A stretch of DNA of 64,000 nucleotides from Sinotaia quadrata. Taxonomy: Eukaryota; Mollusca; Gastropoda; Architaenioglossa; Viviparidae. The DNA is taken from assembly GCA_028829895.1 (NCBI GenBank), contig CM054180.1, positions 94,982,135 to 95,046,134 on the forward strand. The letters run 5' to 3'. The translations under genes and the position numbers were made by a program. Shown here in pieces: positions 11,513 to 22,667 of this stretch (position 1 is the stretch's first letter; every line of letters starts with the position of its first letter). A model generated the notes under the pieces. The model was not told the DNA's origin, searched no databases, and was given only the letters and a program-made list of their open reading frames with translations.

Positions 11513-12089
11513 ATTGTTGAAGAAAGTCTATATTCTATTCACTTTGATTTGAACATAACTTCAGTCTGTCATAAAAGTGATAGTTAGATTATTGTAAGTT
11601 AACTGACTGATACAGAAAGAATGGACTTAGAAATATTTCATACTTGTTTGCCATTGATCTATGATCTGAATTGGAGAATGCTTATGTAATTGAACCATTA
11701 TTTCTATGTTCACTGATTTGATTATGTTGTACATTATACTTGTGAATTTTGATTGATGCTGTATTTCTTATGCTGCTTGTGTATCAAGCTAAAAAAATTT
11801 GTTGCAGGATTTGTGTAAGATGAGAGTGTTTGTAAGAGAGAAAGGAGTTTAGAGATAAAATATGCTTGAAATTTAGCACTGTCTTAATTTGACTTTTGAG
11901 GAGATGAGTGTGCCTTTTGTTTTGCTTCAGACTACATTAACTACTGTACTTTACCAGATCAGGTTGGTGTGTGAATCCAGCATTGTCATTGAACTTATCA
12001 GTAAACATTTGCTGTAAGTTGATTCCCATGAATTCTGTTTGAGAGAGCCAATACAGTGAAAATCGAGGCTTTAATTTGGTCTCAAGAAT
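11513..12089. other. Intron segment, nothing recognised
   Basis: AT-rich sequence with no array, coding motif or transposon end that I could recognise. Confidence 0.35.
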
Positions 12090-12815
12090 TCATGAGGATT
12101 ATTTTGAATATTTCTTTTGGTGGGTTGAGTAGTGCACATGAAGATTCTAGAACATTCTGTGCTTTGTTAGTGCATGCGAAGTTCTGAACAATTCTCCACA
12201 GTGTGCTTTGTGAGTGCATTGAAGATTCTGGAATAGTTCTGTAATGTGCCCAGAAGGGGTACATTGGACTGTCATCTAAATAAGAAAGACAGTGACCTGT
12301 TGCAAACCATGATTGTGACTGCTGATGTCTATGCTAGGATAAACTGAATATTGCCTAGTATTAATCAAACGTTGTGAAGTAATGTATAATGACAATGCTC
12401 TTTTGATTATATTCATACAATGTATAGTTGATTGTTGATTTAATAAATTTATTGTTATATTTATTGACATTCTTACTCATATTGATAATCATATGTTGGA
12501 GTGATAGTGGGTGGATGGGGGCTCACTAAATATAGATTAAAAGATGGATTTATCTTCTCCTTTGGTAAGAAGTTTTCCACCTATGGGAATATTGTGTGAT
12601 GATAAATGTTGTCTTTAATATTGTGGAAGAGAGAAAATGTTTATAACATCCGCATATCTGCCGAGTGAGAAACAAGTGGTGTTTTCTGGAGAATTGCTAA
12701 TGACGTAAATTAAGATTCTCATCATTTGTACTGGTAATTGTTATCGATGATTAATTATTAATAATAATAATCATAACCAATAATTTGGGTGGCGTTGTGT
12801 CACAATATGATTCAT
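12090..12815. mobile_element. Interspersed repeat family with heat-shock-element motifs, copy 1
   Basis: This region shares long blocks with 57.13-57.81 kb and, in its 3' half, with 59.94-60.30 kb. Shared words include GTGCTTTGTGAGTGCAT, GAATAAGAAAGACAGTGAC-like sequence, TGATTTAATAAATTTATTG, GATGGATTTATC, and AAGAAGTTTTCCACCTATGG. Its 5' part has three subunits of about 41 bp, each with inverted GAA/TTC pentamers. GAAGATTCTAGAACATTC (12140-12157) is a perfect four-unit heat-shock element, and GAAGATTCTGGAA (12221-12233) is a three-unit one. It may be an LTR or other retrotransposon promoter/3' end; termini were not resolved. Confidence 0.65.
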
Positions 12816-12900
12816 TTCATATTAGTGTAGTGATGTTAAATTTTGTCAATATGGGGAAATATATTTGAGCATAGAGCTTTCTTCATTGTCTTTGTAAGTT

Positions 12901-13579
12901 ATGTACAATACAAGGTGCAGACATTATGCATACATAGTGATATTTATGTACAATACAAGGTGCAGACATTATGCATACATAGTGATATTTATGTACAATA
13001 CAAGGTGCAGACATTATGCATACATAGTGATATTTATGTACAATACAAGGTGCGGACATTATGCATACATAGTGATATTTATGTACAATACAAGGTGCAG
13101 ACATTATGCATACATAGTGATATTTATGTACAATACAAGGTGCAGACATTATGCATACATAGTGATATTTATGTACAATACAAGGTGCAGACATTATGCA
13201 TACATAGTGATATTTATGTACAATACAAGGTGCAGACATTATGCATACATAGTGATATTTATGTACAATACAAGGTGCAGACATTATGCATACATAGTGA
13301 TATTTATGTACAATACAAGGTGCGGACATTATGCATACATAGTGATATTTATGTACAATACAAGGTGCAGACATTATGCATACATAGTGATATTTATGTA
13401 CAATACAAGGTGCGGACATTATGCATACATAGTGATATTTATGTACAATACAAGGTGCAGACATTATGCATACATAGTGATATTTATGTACAATACAAGG
13501 TGCAGACATTATGCATACATAGTGATATTTATGTACAATACAAGGTGCAGACATTATGCATACATAGTGATATTTATGT
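12901..13579. repeat. 45-bp minisatellite, 15 nearly identical copies
   Basis: The unit ATGTACAATACAAGGTGCAG, ACATTATGCATACATAGTGA, TATTT repeats 15 times from 12901. The only difference I see among full units is A or G in GC(A/G)GACATT, with G in copies 4, 10 and 12. Because 45 is divisible by three and the unit lacks stops in three frames, it creates open frames of 223-251 codons on both strands. These are artefacts, not genes. The near identity implies recent expansion or homogenisation. Confidence 0.95.
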
Positions 13580-14119
13580 GCTGCAATCCTTTATGTGAAA
13601 TTATTTTGTACAAGCCAGTCATTATAGATTTATTTTATTTTAATTAAACATATCGCTTTATGATTCACAATTTATCAGCAGTAATTGAGGTGCAATTTTA
13701 GAGATATCTGTGCTTTTTTAATTAAGGTAGGTCCCATGGAACATAATTGTGCCTCTGATATAATGCATGAACATATAGATATTATATGATAGATATTGCT
13801 CATGATTCAAAGATGTGCTAATTAATGTATGAGATTTCACTAATTAACCATTTTCTTACTAATTCAGTCTTAAAAAGCCTAAACCTAAAATTCCAATATT
13901 TTGGGATTATAGTAATTGATGTATTTTTATCTAGTTTTCTTTCTTTTTTTGATAGATAGATAAACTGTTTGATTTTTTTTTGGATGTTTCATAAAGAACT
14001 AATTAATTTTAACTTCAGTCATATTTTGTTACTTAGATCATTGAAAAATGCACAACCTTTAAATCTTTTTGTATTTAAGAACATCAACACAACCCTTTAA
14101 ATTTTTCTTTATGTTTTAG
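13580..14119. other. Intron segment before exon 5
   Basis: AT-rich intronic DNA ending in a pyrimidine-rich tract (TTTTTCTTTATGTTTTAG). No other feature was recognised. Confidence 0.4.
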
Positions 14120-14333
14120 AACATCAATGAATGTGAGTCCAGTCCTTGCAGAAATGGTGGCAGTTGTAGGGATGGAATAAACAATTACACTTGTTCTTGT
14201 CCTCTTGGCTTTACTGGAACAAACTGTCAGCAGAACATTGATGACTGTGTGAATGTGACATGCCCAGGATCGAACTCCATGTGCATTGATGATATAGCAA
14301 ATTTCCACTGTGGCTGTAAGCCAGGCTTTACAG
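14120..14333 (+). CDS. Crumbs-like gene, visible exon 5: two EGF domains
   Basis: The exon is 214 nt, entering in phase 0 (acceptor ATGTTTTAG) and leaving in phase 1 (donor GTATAA). The first domain is [16 protein letters not shown], then [16 protein letters not shown]. The second is [17 protein letters not shown], then [11 protein letters not shown], which closes on exon 6 (LPGNC). CESSPC and CRNGGSC carry the O-glucose and O-fucose consensus sequences. The N-I-(N/D)-(E/D)-C starts indicate calcium-binding EGFs. The exon's 3' end has been copied into a degenerate tandem array downstream. Confidence 0.88.
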
Positions 14334-14545
14334 GTATAATCTTTGAAGTGTCATGATGGTATAGGAACTTATTAGTATTGTGTAAGCCAGGCTTTACATA
14401 AATTACAGGTATAGTCCTTTAGGTGTCATGATTGTATAGGAACCTACTAGTAATGTGCAAGCCAGCTTTTAGGTATAATCCTTTATGTGTGTCATGATGG
14501 TATAGAAATTACTAGTATTGAGCAAGCCAGACTTTGATGGTCATT
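14315..14545 (+). repeat. Tandem copies of exon-5 tail plus splice donor plus intron start
   Basis: Units start at 14315, 14381, 14456 and 14521 (66, 75 and 65 bp, last partial). Each starts with TGTAAGCCAGGCTTTACA-like exon sequence, continues through the donor GGTATAATC, and runs into CTTT--GTGTCATGATGGTATAGGAA. Unit 1 is the real exon end. Units 2 and 3 keep a donor-like GGTATA. This is the same type of event as at 10228-10510. Confidence 0.85.
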
Positions 14546-15999
14546 TCTCCCTTTACTAAATGGTTATCTTTCATTTGATATTTAAATATTATTATATTTT
14601 GGATAAATACAAGTGTAGTCAAAATCTGTACCAGAGGGATTTTATTTTGGGCAAGTCCATTATATTTCTCTCAAAAAAATAGCATTACCAGATCAAGAGG
14701 TGTTACTCTACTCTTGCAGACCAGTTAGATACCAGCAATCAAATGTAATCTCATGACTAAGTCAAAAGGATTTTTTAAACAGATTCTCCTCCAGAATATC
14801 TTCTCACCAACAAACATTAAACACAGCTGAATGTGAATAAACTTGAAACATTATAAATTGCCATTTTTTAAAAAACACCTCTATTGGAGGGAAATGAAAT
14901 AAATTGTTCCCTAAAATATTTTAACAGTATAAAATATTTTTAAAATTACTTTTGTTTGAACATTAACAATCATAGTAGTGTTTACATTATGTAAAATGTA
15001 ATATATTTAACATTTAAATTGATCACCGTTTTTACATGTCCAAAATGTACATTGTAATCCAGTTTACATGAGGTGTGTTTGGGATATTTTGTTAAAGTGA
15101 AATTGGATCTCATAAACAGTTTCCAAAGGAAATAATTAAAAGTTATCTGAAACAATTTTTTTATATAAAACATTGTACAATCAATTTGGTTTATAATTTA
15201 CTTCAGTTAAGACTCTATACCAATAAATTGGTTTATAATTCTCTTGGTCTAAGACACCATACTGATTAATCAGTTTATACTTTACTTGCTTTAAGGCACC
15301 ATTCTAATAATAATAATACCATACATATAATTTACCTGATCTAAAACACTATGCTAACAAACCAGTGAATAATTTTTCTTAGATCACTGTACCAACAAAT
15401 CAGTTTTAAATTATCTGATCTAAAACACTGTTCCAAGTGGAATTAAATACAAATACTGTCTTTAAATGGGAAAGGTTTTGAAGAAATTTTTTATGAAAAG
15501 AGTCCAGGTTCAGCTTCTGCATCAGAATGCAAAATTATACAACTCAGTATGGAAGGTAGTCTTTGTTTCATTTTTTATACACCCCCACTTCCCACAGAAT
15601 TCACACAGCCCACTGCTCTGCACAAATTTAAATCAAAATATATATATTTTTAAATTAATTTTTTCAAGAAATGCTAAGATTTAGGTTATTTTAGAATAGA
15701 AAGTATATATTTTTTATATACTTATATAATATTATATATTATTTTCCAGAAATGCAAAGATTTAGGTTATTTTAGAATAAAAAGTACAATAATGTAGTTT
15801 TCCTTCTTCAATCTTATACAGTTTTTTTTCTCCTCCCAGCATTCATTATTTCCAGATGTAAATGGAAAATATGAAAATGCATTAAAACAAATGATAAAAA
15901 TAAATAATGAATGTGGTCCTTTAATAAATATATTTGTCAGAAGTTAACATTTCCATTGCTTTCTTTTTCATTTCCCTTTTTTTGTGGTGTTATTTACAG
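14546..15999. other. Intron segment, AT-rich, minor degenerate repeats
   Basis: CTAAAACACTAT/CAGTTTATAATTTACTT-like words recur loosely at 15180-15440. A short duplication around ATGC(T/A)AAGATTTAGGTTA occurs near 15672 and 15753. No coding motif or mobile element was recognised. Confidence 0.4.
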
Positions 16000-16177
16000 G
16001 ATTGCCGGGCAACTGTAGAGACATCAACAAGTGTCTACCAGCATCCTGTCGGAACAATGCCACCTGCCTTGACTTAAACAATTCCTACAAGTGCATATGT
16101 GCACCAGGATTTACAGGTGTAAACTGTGAGGTCAATATCGATGACTGTGCTAGTAATCCTTGCCTGAACAATGGCAC
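16000..16177 (+). CDS. Crumbs-like gene, visible exon 6: EGF domains
   Basis: The exon is 178 nt, phase 1 in (acceptor TATTTACAG) and phase 2 out (donor GTAAGT). It encodes GLPGNCRD, which closes the previous EGF; a full domain [15 protein letters not shown], then [16 protein letters not shown]; and the start of the next, [21 protein letters not shown] fits the O-glucose consensus; CRNNATC and CLNNGTC fit O-fucose. The domain split by the phase-2 intron resumes on exon 7 with CFDGINKF, confirming the junction. Confidence 0.88.
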
Positions 16178-16254
16178 GTAAGTACTATTTGATGACAGTA
16201 TGCCACACAAATGTTGCAAAGTACTTTTGGGGGACTTTATAATAATATGCTGTT

Positions 16255-16745
16255 TCTTATTTTATTGTTAAGTATGTAATATATCTATAAATTGCTGATA
16301 ATTGTTAAGATGTAACATATCTAGAAAGTGCTGATTTTATTGTTAAGTATGTAACATAACTATAAAGTACTGATTTTATTGTTAAGTTTGTGTAATAACT
16401 AATATATCTATAAGTGCTGATAATTGTTAAGTGTGTAACATATCTATAAAGTACTGATAAATTGTTAAGTGTGTAACATATCTATAAAGTACTGATAATT
16501 GTTAAGTGTGTAACATATCTATAAAGTACTGATAATTGTTAAGTGTGTAACATATCTATAAAGTACTGATAATTATTAAGTGTGTAACATATCTATAAAG
16601 TACTGATAATTGTTAAGTGTGTAATATATCTATAAAGTGCTGATAAGTGTTAAGTGTGTAACATATCTATAAAGTACTGATAATTGTTAAGTGTGTAACA
16701 TGTCTATAAAGTACTGAAAATTGAACATATCTATAAAGTGCTGAT
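16255..16745. repeat. 35-bp minisatellite, about 13 copies
   Basis: The unit resembles GTGTAACATATCTATAAAGT followed by ACTGATAATTGTTAA. The 5' copies are more diverged than the central ones. It occupies the intron after exon 6. Confidence 0.85.
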
Positions 16746-17314
16746 AATATAATTGGTCATAAAATAAATTAATGCACTTAGTGATTTATATCATTTTAAA
16801 ATATAAATGAGGGGCTGATTATTTGCTGTCATTAAAAAGATTTTTAATATTAGAACACAGTAAATAATTTATATTATAGTAAAAAGAGCTATTTAGATGT
16901 GCACACCTAAACACATGCACATACTTGCATCTTTTATCAAATAAATATATCGATAAACCTGTGGTGTTCTGAACAACTTTCATTCTCATTACTATCATAA
17001 TACCCACTTTTAAAAAATCCAAGTCTTTTCAAACATTATACATCTTCATGCTTGGTTACAAATATGAGTTGCGTGTCTTAAGCACACACATTAGCAATGC
17101 TTTTCAAAATAATTTTGCATCTTCACACTTGGTTACAAATATGAGTTGCCTATTTTAAGCACAAACAATAACACATGTTGACTGAGGGATTTAGGTTACA
17201 TTGACCTATTTCACCATCTTTGGCCAAAACAACAAATTGTGCATTTACCTACAAAAATAAAGATTAGACTGGACAGATTAGTTTCTTCCCCGGACCGCTA
17301 AATATGTAGTGTTT
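16746..17314. other. Intron segment
   Basis: A duplicated phrase, CTTGGTTACAAATATGAGTTG, occurs near 17050 and 17129. Otherwise no recognised feature. Confidence 0.35.
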
Positions 17315-17424
17315 TGTGCTCACGCATATGTTTGTGTGTGTGTGAATGTATGTCTCTGTATGTGTTTGTGTGCGTGAATGTATGTCTCTGTATGTGTTTG
17401 TGTGTGTGAATGTATGTCTCTGTA

Positions 17425-17468
<44 letters not shown>

Positions 17469-17590
17469 TATGTCTCTGTAGGTGTTTGTGTGTGTGAATG
17501 TATGTCTCTGTGTGTTTGTGTGTGTGAATGTATGTCTCTGTATGTGTTTGTGTGTGTGTGTGTATGTCTCTGTATGTGTTTGTGTGCAAT
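17315..17590. repeat. TG-rich microsatellite/32-bp minisatellite upstream of exon 7
   Basis: (TG)n runs alternate with GAATGTATGTCTCTGTATG in a unit of about 32 bp. On the sense strand this is UG-rich RNA ending about 45-50 nt before the exon-7 acceptor, the kind of sequence bound by TDP-43 in animals. Confidence 0.9.
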
Positions 17591-17635
17591 TTGATTTTAA
17601 ACATAATACAATCACTTATTTGGTTGCATTTGCAG

Positions 17636-17762
17636 GTGCTTCGATGGCATCAACAAGTTTACTTGTCAGTGTGTTTTGGGTTTTACTAACACTACCTGCA
17701 ATGTCAACATCAATGACTGTATACCTAACAAATGTAAAAATGGTGCAACATGTGTAGACAAG
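17636..17762 (+). CDS. Crumbs-like gene, visible exon 7: EGF domain halves
   Basis: The exon is 127 nt, phase 2 in (acceptor GCATTTGCAG), phase 0 out (donor AAG/GTAATT). It completes the exon-6 domain (CFDGINKFTCQCVLGFTNTT, then CNV) and begins the next with NINDCIPNKCKNGATCVDK, which continues on exon 8 as [19 protein letters not shown] fits O-fucose. Unlike its neighbours its length is not a multiple of three, so skipping it would shift the frame. It sits right after a UG-rich tract. Confidence 0.86.
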
Positions 17763-18010
17763 GTAATTTAGTCATGCATGCATGCAAACACACACACCCT
17801 ACACATATACATGCATGGTGTCATAAATTTTTATTGTTTCATATTATGCTAAAACATATCCACTCACTAAACTATTCAGTCAAGTAGCCATAAAGATAAT
17901 CATTCACTTTTCACAAGTATGTAAAGCCTTATGATAGATTACTTCTGAGATTTCAGTATAAAAATAAAATAATCAATCACTTTTCACAAGTAATTAAAGC
18001 CTTATGATAG
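17763..18010. other. Intron start with a local duplication
   Basis: A phrase ending CCTTATGATAGATTACTTCT is present twice (about 17927-17950 and 17998-18022). The second copy is interrupted by the SINE-like insertion that follows. Confidence 0.6.
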
Positions 18011-18022
18011 ATTACTTCTGAG

Positions 18023-18214
18023 TGGAGGGGATCGATAGCAGTTTAAGGTCACCACTGGAGCTGGCATTGATCATTTCGTCATAAGACATTATATGATCTG
18101 GAGAGCCCCAGTGCCTCCCATTGCACACCAAGGTGGAGGGCAGAAGGGCTGGTGGAAGGGGGTGACAAAGATCACACCAGTTTGGTACACACCCACAACC
18201 ATCCTTTGTCAGTG
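18023..18214. mobile_element. 192-bp SINE-like insertion with 12-bp target-site duplication
   Basis: The segment is flanked by ATTACTTCTGAG on both sides (18011-18022 and 18215-18226). A nearby uninterrupted duplicate of the site (about 17940) shows the empty allele. The insert contains CACCACTGGAGCTGGC, TTGATCATTTCGTCAT, and GGGCTGGTGGAAGGGGGTGA. The first half recurs at 51.2 kb and the second half at 55.2 kb. No poly-A tail or clear pol III B box is seen, so the SINE label is inference from length, copy behaviour and the target duplication. Confidence 0.7.
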
Positions 18215-18612
18215 ATTACTTCTGAGATTTCACTGTGTGGGGATTAGGTATAGAATGGGTTTAGAAAAATTTAAAGGTAAAATAAAATAAAATATTTAAA
18301 CAGTTTCACAAAACTAGAATAATACTCATCATGACTAGTCTTGTTGCTAATGCTTTTGAGTTGTCCTGTTATTTGTTTTCAAGATGCTTTTCTTTGAATG
18401 ATGGCACTTTGAGTCTAATGCTGTTTAATTCTTTTTTCATATTTTTTTTACAATTCTACAAATGCTTTTGTAATTAAATAATTATTTCTGTTGGTAATTT
18501 TTTCAAAGCTTTTGTGATTATACCATTAATTTTGTAATTAAAGCATTTGTTGAAATTTTACCATCACTTTAGTAACTAAGCTATTATTTTGTGTAATTTT
18601 ACTGTTTACTAT

Positions 18613-19599
18613 TGTTGTGGAATGGATCGAGTGTGGTTGTTGTAGTAGTTGTTCGTCATATGGGTCACTCTAGGATGCGAGGAGATGACTGGATGAACGA
18701 TGACGATGATGATAAGACAGACAAGCAGACAATACCGCTACGGCAGCCACAGCAGGAGAGAGAGGCATAACACGCAACACGTGTTTTACATTTTCATTGG
18801 ATCTTTATTTAGGCGACACACCGCCAACGGACGACCAAGGATGACTCAGAGGCAGACACTCTTTCTAGTTCCGCTACCAATGCCCAGACTTTAGGTGACT
18901 CTAATTGTAGTAGTCCACTCAAACCACACACGCTCATTATATCCTATAGGAGCGGGCCTCCCCGAAGCCCACGGGTTATGAAAATGAAAATCTAGTGTGA
19001 AAAGGCTTCTAAAAATAACTTTTGTGTTTCTTTACTTGCTTTCCACTATCAATTATAGCTATATGCCTAACAATTACATAATAATTCAAATATACAATAA
19101 AACTACTATAATTATACTTTAATATACAGATCTTTTCATATATATAATCTAAAAAATTAAACCTTTAATAAAATAAAATCTGTGTTGGCGGGCTTCAGAA
19201 AAAGCATTCACACACACATAAATTGCAAAATACACAAATACAATAACATTATACATCATACAAAAATACATCAATTAAAAATATAAACTATCTCCTTTCT
19301 AAATATATAAATATTAACTTCACTCACTAACTACCTAAAACAATATATAACAGTAAAGGCACGCACTCTAACACAGATAACGCCAATATAGGGCGTGCTT
19401 TAAAACAAAGGGAGTGATCATAAACAATAAAAATACGCACTCAATGGTACAGTCATACACATTACTATATAGCTGTTAGCAGACCGCGAAGCGTGATTCA
19501 TCTAGCGGCCGATGACCTACTTTGCTGCAGAGCGTGGGATGCGACTATACACATACATACACGATGATGACACAAATACCTAAGCTAACACGGGCTACA
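18613..19599. mobile_element. Solo LTR, 987 bp
   Basis: It begins TGTTGTGG and ends GGGCTACA, with the TG...CA termini of LTRs, and is flanked by CTAT (18609-18612 and 19600-19603; ACTAT if the terminal A is shared). No internal gag-pol or second LTR is present. On the minus strand CCTAAATAAAGATCC (about 18812-18826) offers an AATAAA signal. A diverged relative is at 9.34-10.01 kb. The element family was not identified. Confidence 0.65.
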
Positions 19600-19903
19600 C
19601 TATGATTTTGTAATTATACTCTTTTGTTTTTTGTAATCTAACCATTATTTTATGCTATTTGCCACTATTTTTGTAATTGTACCATTATATTGGTAATTTT
19701 TACTATGACTTTTTGTAAATGACCATTATTTCATCTGCTTATTTCACTTTTGTTGTAATTTTACCATTAAAAAATTATACCTCATTTTTTGTAATATAAC
19801 TATTATTTTATGTTATTTACCATTACTTTTGCAATTATATCATTTTTACAATTGTTTTATGTAACTATATCATTTTCTGTATTTATGCCATTACTTGATT
19901 ATA

Positions 19904-20606
19904 GAGTGAAACCTTGCTATAACATGATAATTGGGGTCCATAAAATTGGATTGCATTAATTCGGGGTTTTGCAGTCATGTACTTTCAACTGATTGCACCT
20001 AACAACACTGCCAAGCCCAGCCAACATGTTCGTTCTTTGATGTTTAATTGTGAGAATCTTTTATCAACCACCACTTTTGTCTGCTGTTTGTATGCAGTTA
20101 AAGAAGAAGCACAATGTCAGCTATTGTTTGTTCAACGATTGTGTACAGAATTAATTGAATATAATTATAATTACTATGACTACTTACTGGCTTTACTCAT
20201 TGATCAGTAATAAGTAACTTTTTAGATGTTTATTTTGGCATAACACTTCAAGAACCTGGTGAAATTGTTCAATTTTGGATCATTTTATATTAAAAATCAT
20301 ATGTAAACTCTTCCCCAAAATGATAATAAACATTTTACACACTATTTCCTGTACTTAAAAAGAATATTTTTCCCAGTACAAGAAAAATACATGTACATGA
20401 ATTACAAATTTCAGGAACCATGCCACTATTGTATTATGTATATTCAAATTCATATGCGATCTCATCCCCCAAATGAAGTTAAATATTTTTTATACTCTTT
20501 TTCACATAATTTGAAAAAAGTTCATGTGCGAATGAATATACGAATTTTCAGGAGCCATACCATGACTGCGTCATATTGAAATTCACATTATTGCAGGGTT
20601 CCACTG
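19904..20606. mobile_element. Pogo/Tigger-type non-autonomous DNA transposon, 703 bp
   Basis: The left end is GAGTGAAACCTTGCTATAAC and the right end, reversed, is CAGTGGAACCCTGCAATAAT; these are imperfect inverted repeats. Both ends abut TA dinucleotides (19902-19903 and 20607-20608), the target duplication of the Tc1/mariner-pogo superfamily, and CAGTGGAACC-TGCTATA is a pogo-like terminus. The interior has two degenerate halves and no transposase. Confidence 0.7.
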
Positions 20607-21366
20607 TATTGTGTAATTATATAATTACTTTTTCATAATTATACCATTATTGTGTCATCTCTGTTACTCTACCATTGTTGTTGGTAATGATGCCACTATT
20701 TTTTGTTATTGTGCCATATACTTTTGTACCATTCATTGTTATTATTGATTATTTTCTTTAACAATACCCTTATTTTTTTGTACTGTTTTTGTTAATACTA
20801 TGCTGTTATATTTTTTTGTTATTAGTGCTATATCATTATTTTAGAAAATATTTTGTCATGGTTTAATTACCTTATTTTTTGATCACCATTTCATTGTTTT
20901 TATTTCCATGCCATTATATTTCATTATTTTACTATTTTCTAAATTGCATAAAAGATCATGTCTAATGAATTTTTAGAAAATAAATAGTTTTCTGATTGTG
21001 TGTGCATGCCCATATGCACATAAAAAAGAAAAAAAGAACAAAACTAACAAATGTTTAAGGCACTGAAAGAATTTGAGTTAATATGGCAGTTTACTTAAAA
21101 CTTGTATATAAAATTCCTTCACATTGATTTTTTATCTTTATATCATATAAGGAATGTATATAAATATTTTCTTTTTATAGCATTAAAATTGTCACCAGAT
21201 TCTACCTATCATGTTAATGGAATAAAAAAATCTTCAAAGAGATTATATTCCTATATCTCAATCATTTGGCTCTCTCTTTTCCTTATATATTAGACCATAT
21301 ATGTAATTTATTACAAAATGTTTCATAGCTAAATCTTAAATATCATTCCTTATGTTTTTGTCCTAG
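20607..21366. other. Intron segment with degenerate ACCATTATTTTT-like repeats
   Basis: Words such as ACCATTATTTTTTGTAAT recur loosely on both sides of the solo LTR and pogo elements (about 18500-18610, 19620-19900, 20630-20940). This suggests one old minisatellite-like tract that was invaded twice. Confidence 0.5.
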
Positions 21367-21520
21367 ATAAACTCTTTCAACTGTATTTGTACCATTGGGT
21401 GGACAGGTGGGTTTTGTCAAGCAAACATTGATGAGTGTTTATCAGTGCCATGTCAGAATGGTGGCACTTGTCAAGACTTTGTTGGTTACTACAACTGTAC
21501 TTGTCCAACTGGTTTTCGAG
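21367..21520 (+). CDS. Crumbs-like gene, visible exon 8: EGF domains
   Basis: The exon is 154 nt, phase 0 in (acceptor TTTTTGTCCTAG), phase 1 out (donor GTAACT). It completes the exon-7 domain with [19 protein letters not shown] and encodes [16 protein letters not shown], then [11 protein letters not shown], which ends on exon 9 (TNCET). CLSVPC and CQNGGTC are O-glucose and O-fucose consensus sequences. Open sequence past the donor is intron read-through. Confidence 0.87.
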
Positions 21521-22667
21521 GTAACTTAAATTGCAGTTATATAAATTTGGAACAGTTAAAAAAGAACATTTCAGATGTTTATTGCAATGCAAACATTAAT
21601 CATTGTATACCCATACCATCTCAATGCAAACATTAGTAATTGTATATACATACCATTTAAAAATGGTTTCATTTACCAAGATAGCTGGATAAATGCATCC
21701 TGTTATTTTTTTTTTTAGGTGAGTTGCATTTTACATAAATTTGTGGCAGTTACAAACAATACTTTTAGTTGCTCTAATTTATTTTAAAATATTTTTTTGA
21801 ACCATTGTTTAGCATTATAGATTGCTGTTAAATTTTTTGTTATTCCAAATTTTGCTCATGTTTTAAAGAGGTTTCTTGTGTGTTTTTTGTGTAGTAGCTG
21901 ATTTTAGTTTGTTTCCTCTGTGATTGACCAATTTGTGAAAAATCATTGTTCCATCAGTGACAAAGAAGTTTGAGATTAATGCAGTTGGTTGACTTGCAAT
22001 CAATTAGTCTATGATAAGTCATCAGTGACAAAATTCATAGTGACAAATAACTGTAATATGTTTGCTTCAAAGTTATTTGTGTAATAAAGTTAAACTTTTA
22101 AAAAAACATATACTTGCAGTTATTGTTGTAATTTATTTTATTACAAATTGTTGAATTATAATTTTAAAAGGATTTGTTTGTTTATGTTTATAAGAAAAAT
22201 AGAAATTGCATAACTGCAAATAAGGGTAATGTAATACATTTTATAAAGTAACTATTTAACTTTTAACAAAAATAAATTAAAAACAAAAAAAAAATGCATT
22301 TTTTATATAACTGTAATCTGATATGATTGAGTGATTTTGAATTAAATATTGACATGACCTACCCTCTGTTTTCTACTGGCACTCAATGAAAATAACCTAA
22401 AACCACACAAAGTAAGCATTCGAAAACATATAAAGGGAGATAATTTTGGGCTTGGGCAACTTAAATAATGCAAAAAATATAATCCCTTCAGCGTATTTGC
22501 CTTTATGAAAAGCATTTTCTCTTTTGTTCTGTTTATTTAGCTCTACAGAATTTAATTTATATATATTTATTTCATTTTAAGAAAGACAAAGCAAAATTTA
22601 ATAACCCTTACATTTCGTTTTATTTTCTGTATTTGTCTTTTTAATTATTATTTTTTATGCATTTCAG
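21521..22667. other. Intron, nothing recognised
   Basis: AT-rich intron. The first ~120 bp repeat the phrases GCAATGCAAACATTA and CATTGTATACCCATACCAT with small changes. A poly-T run is at 21706-21718. No other feature. Confidence 0.4.

Noticed and set aside
12843..13647. Long open frames on both strands (223-251 codons)
   Set aside because: A 45-bp unit without stops gives open frames automatically in several frames; not evidence of a protein.
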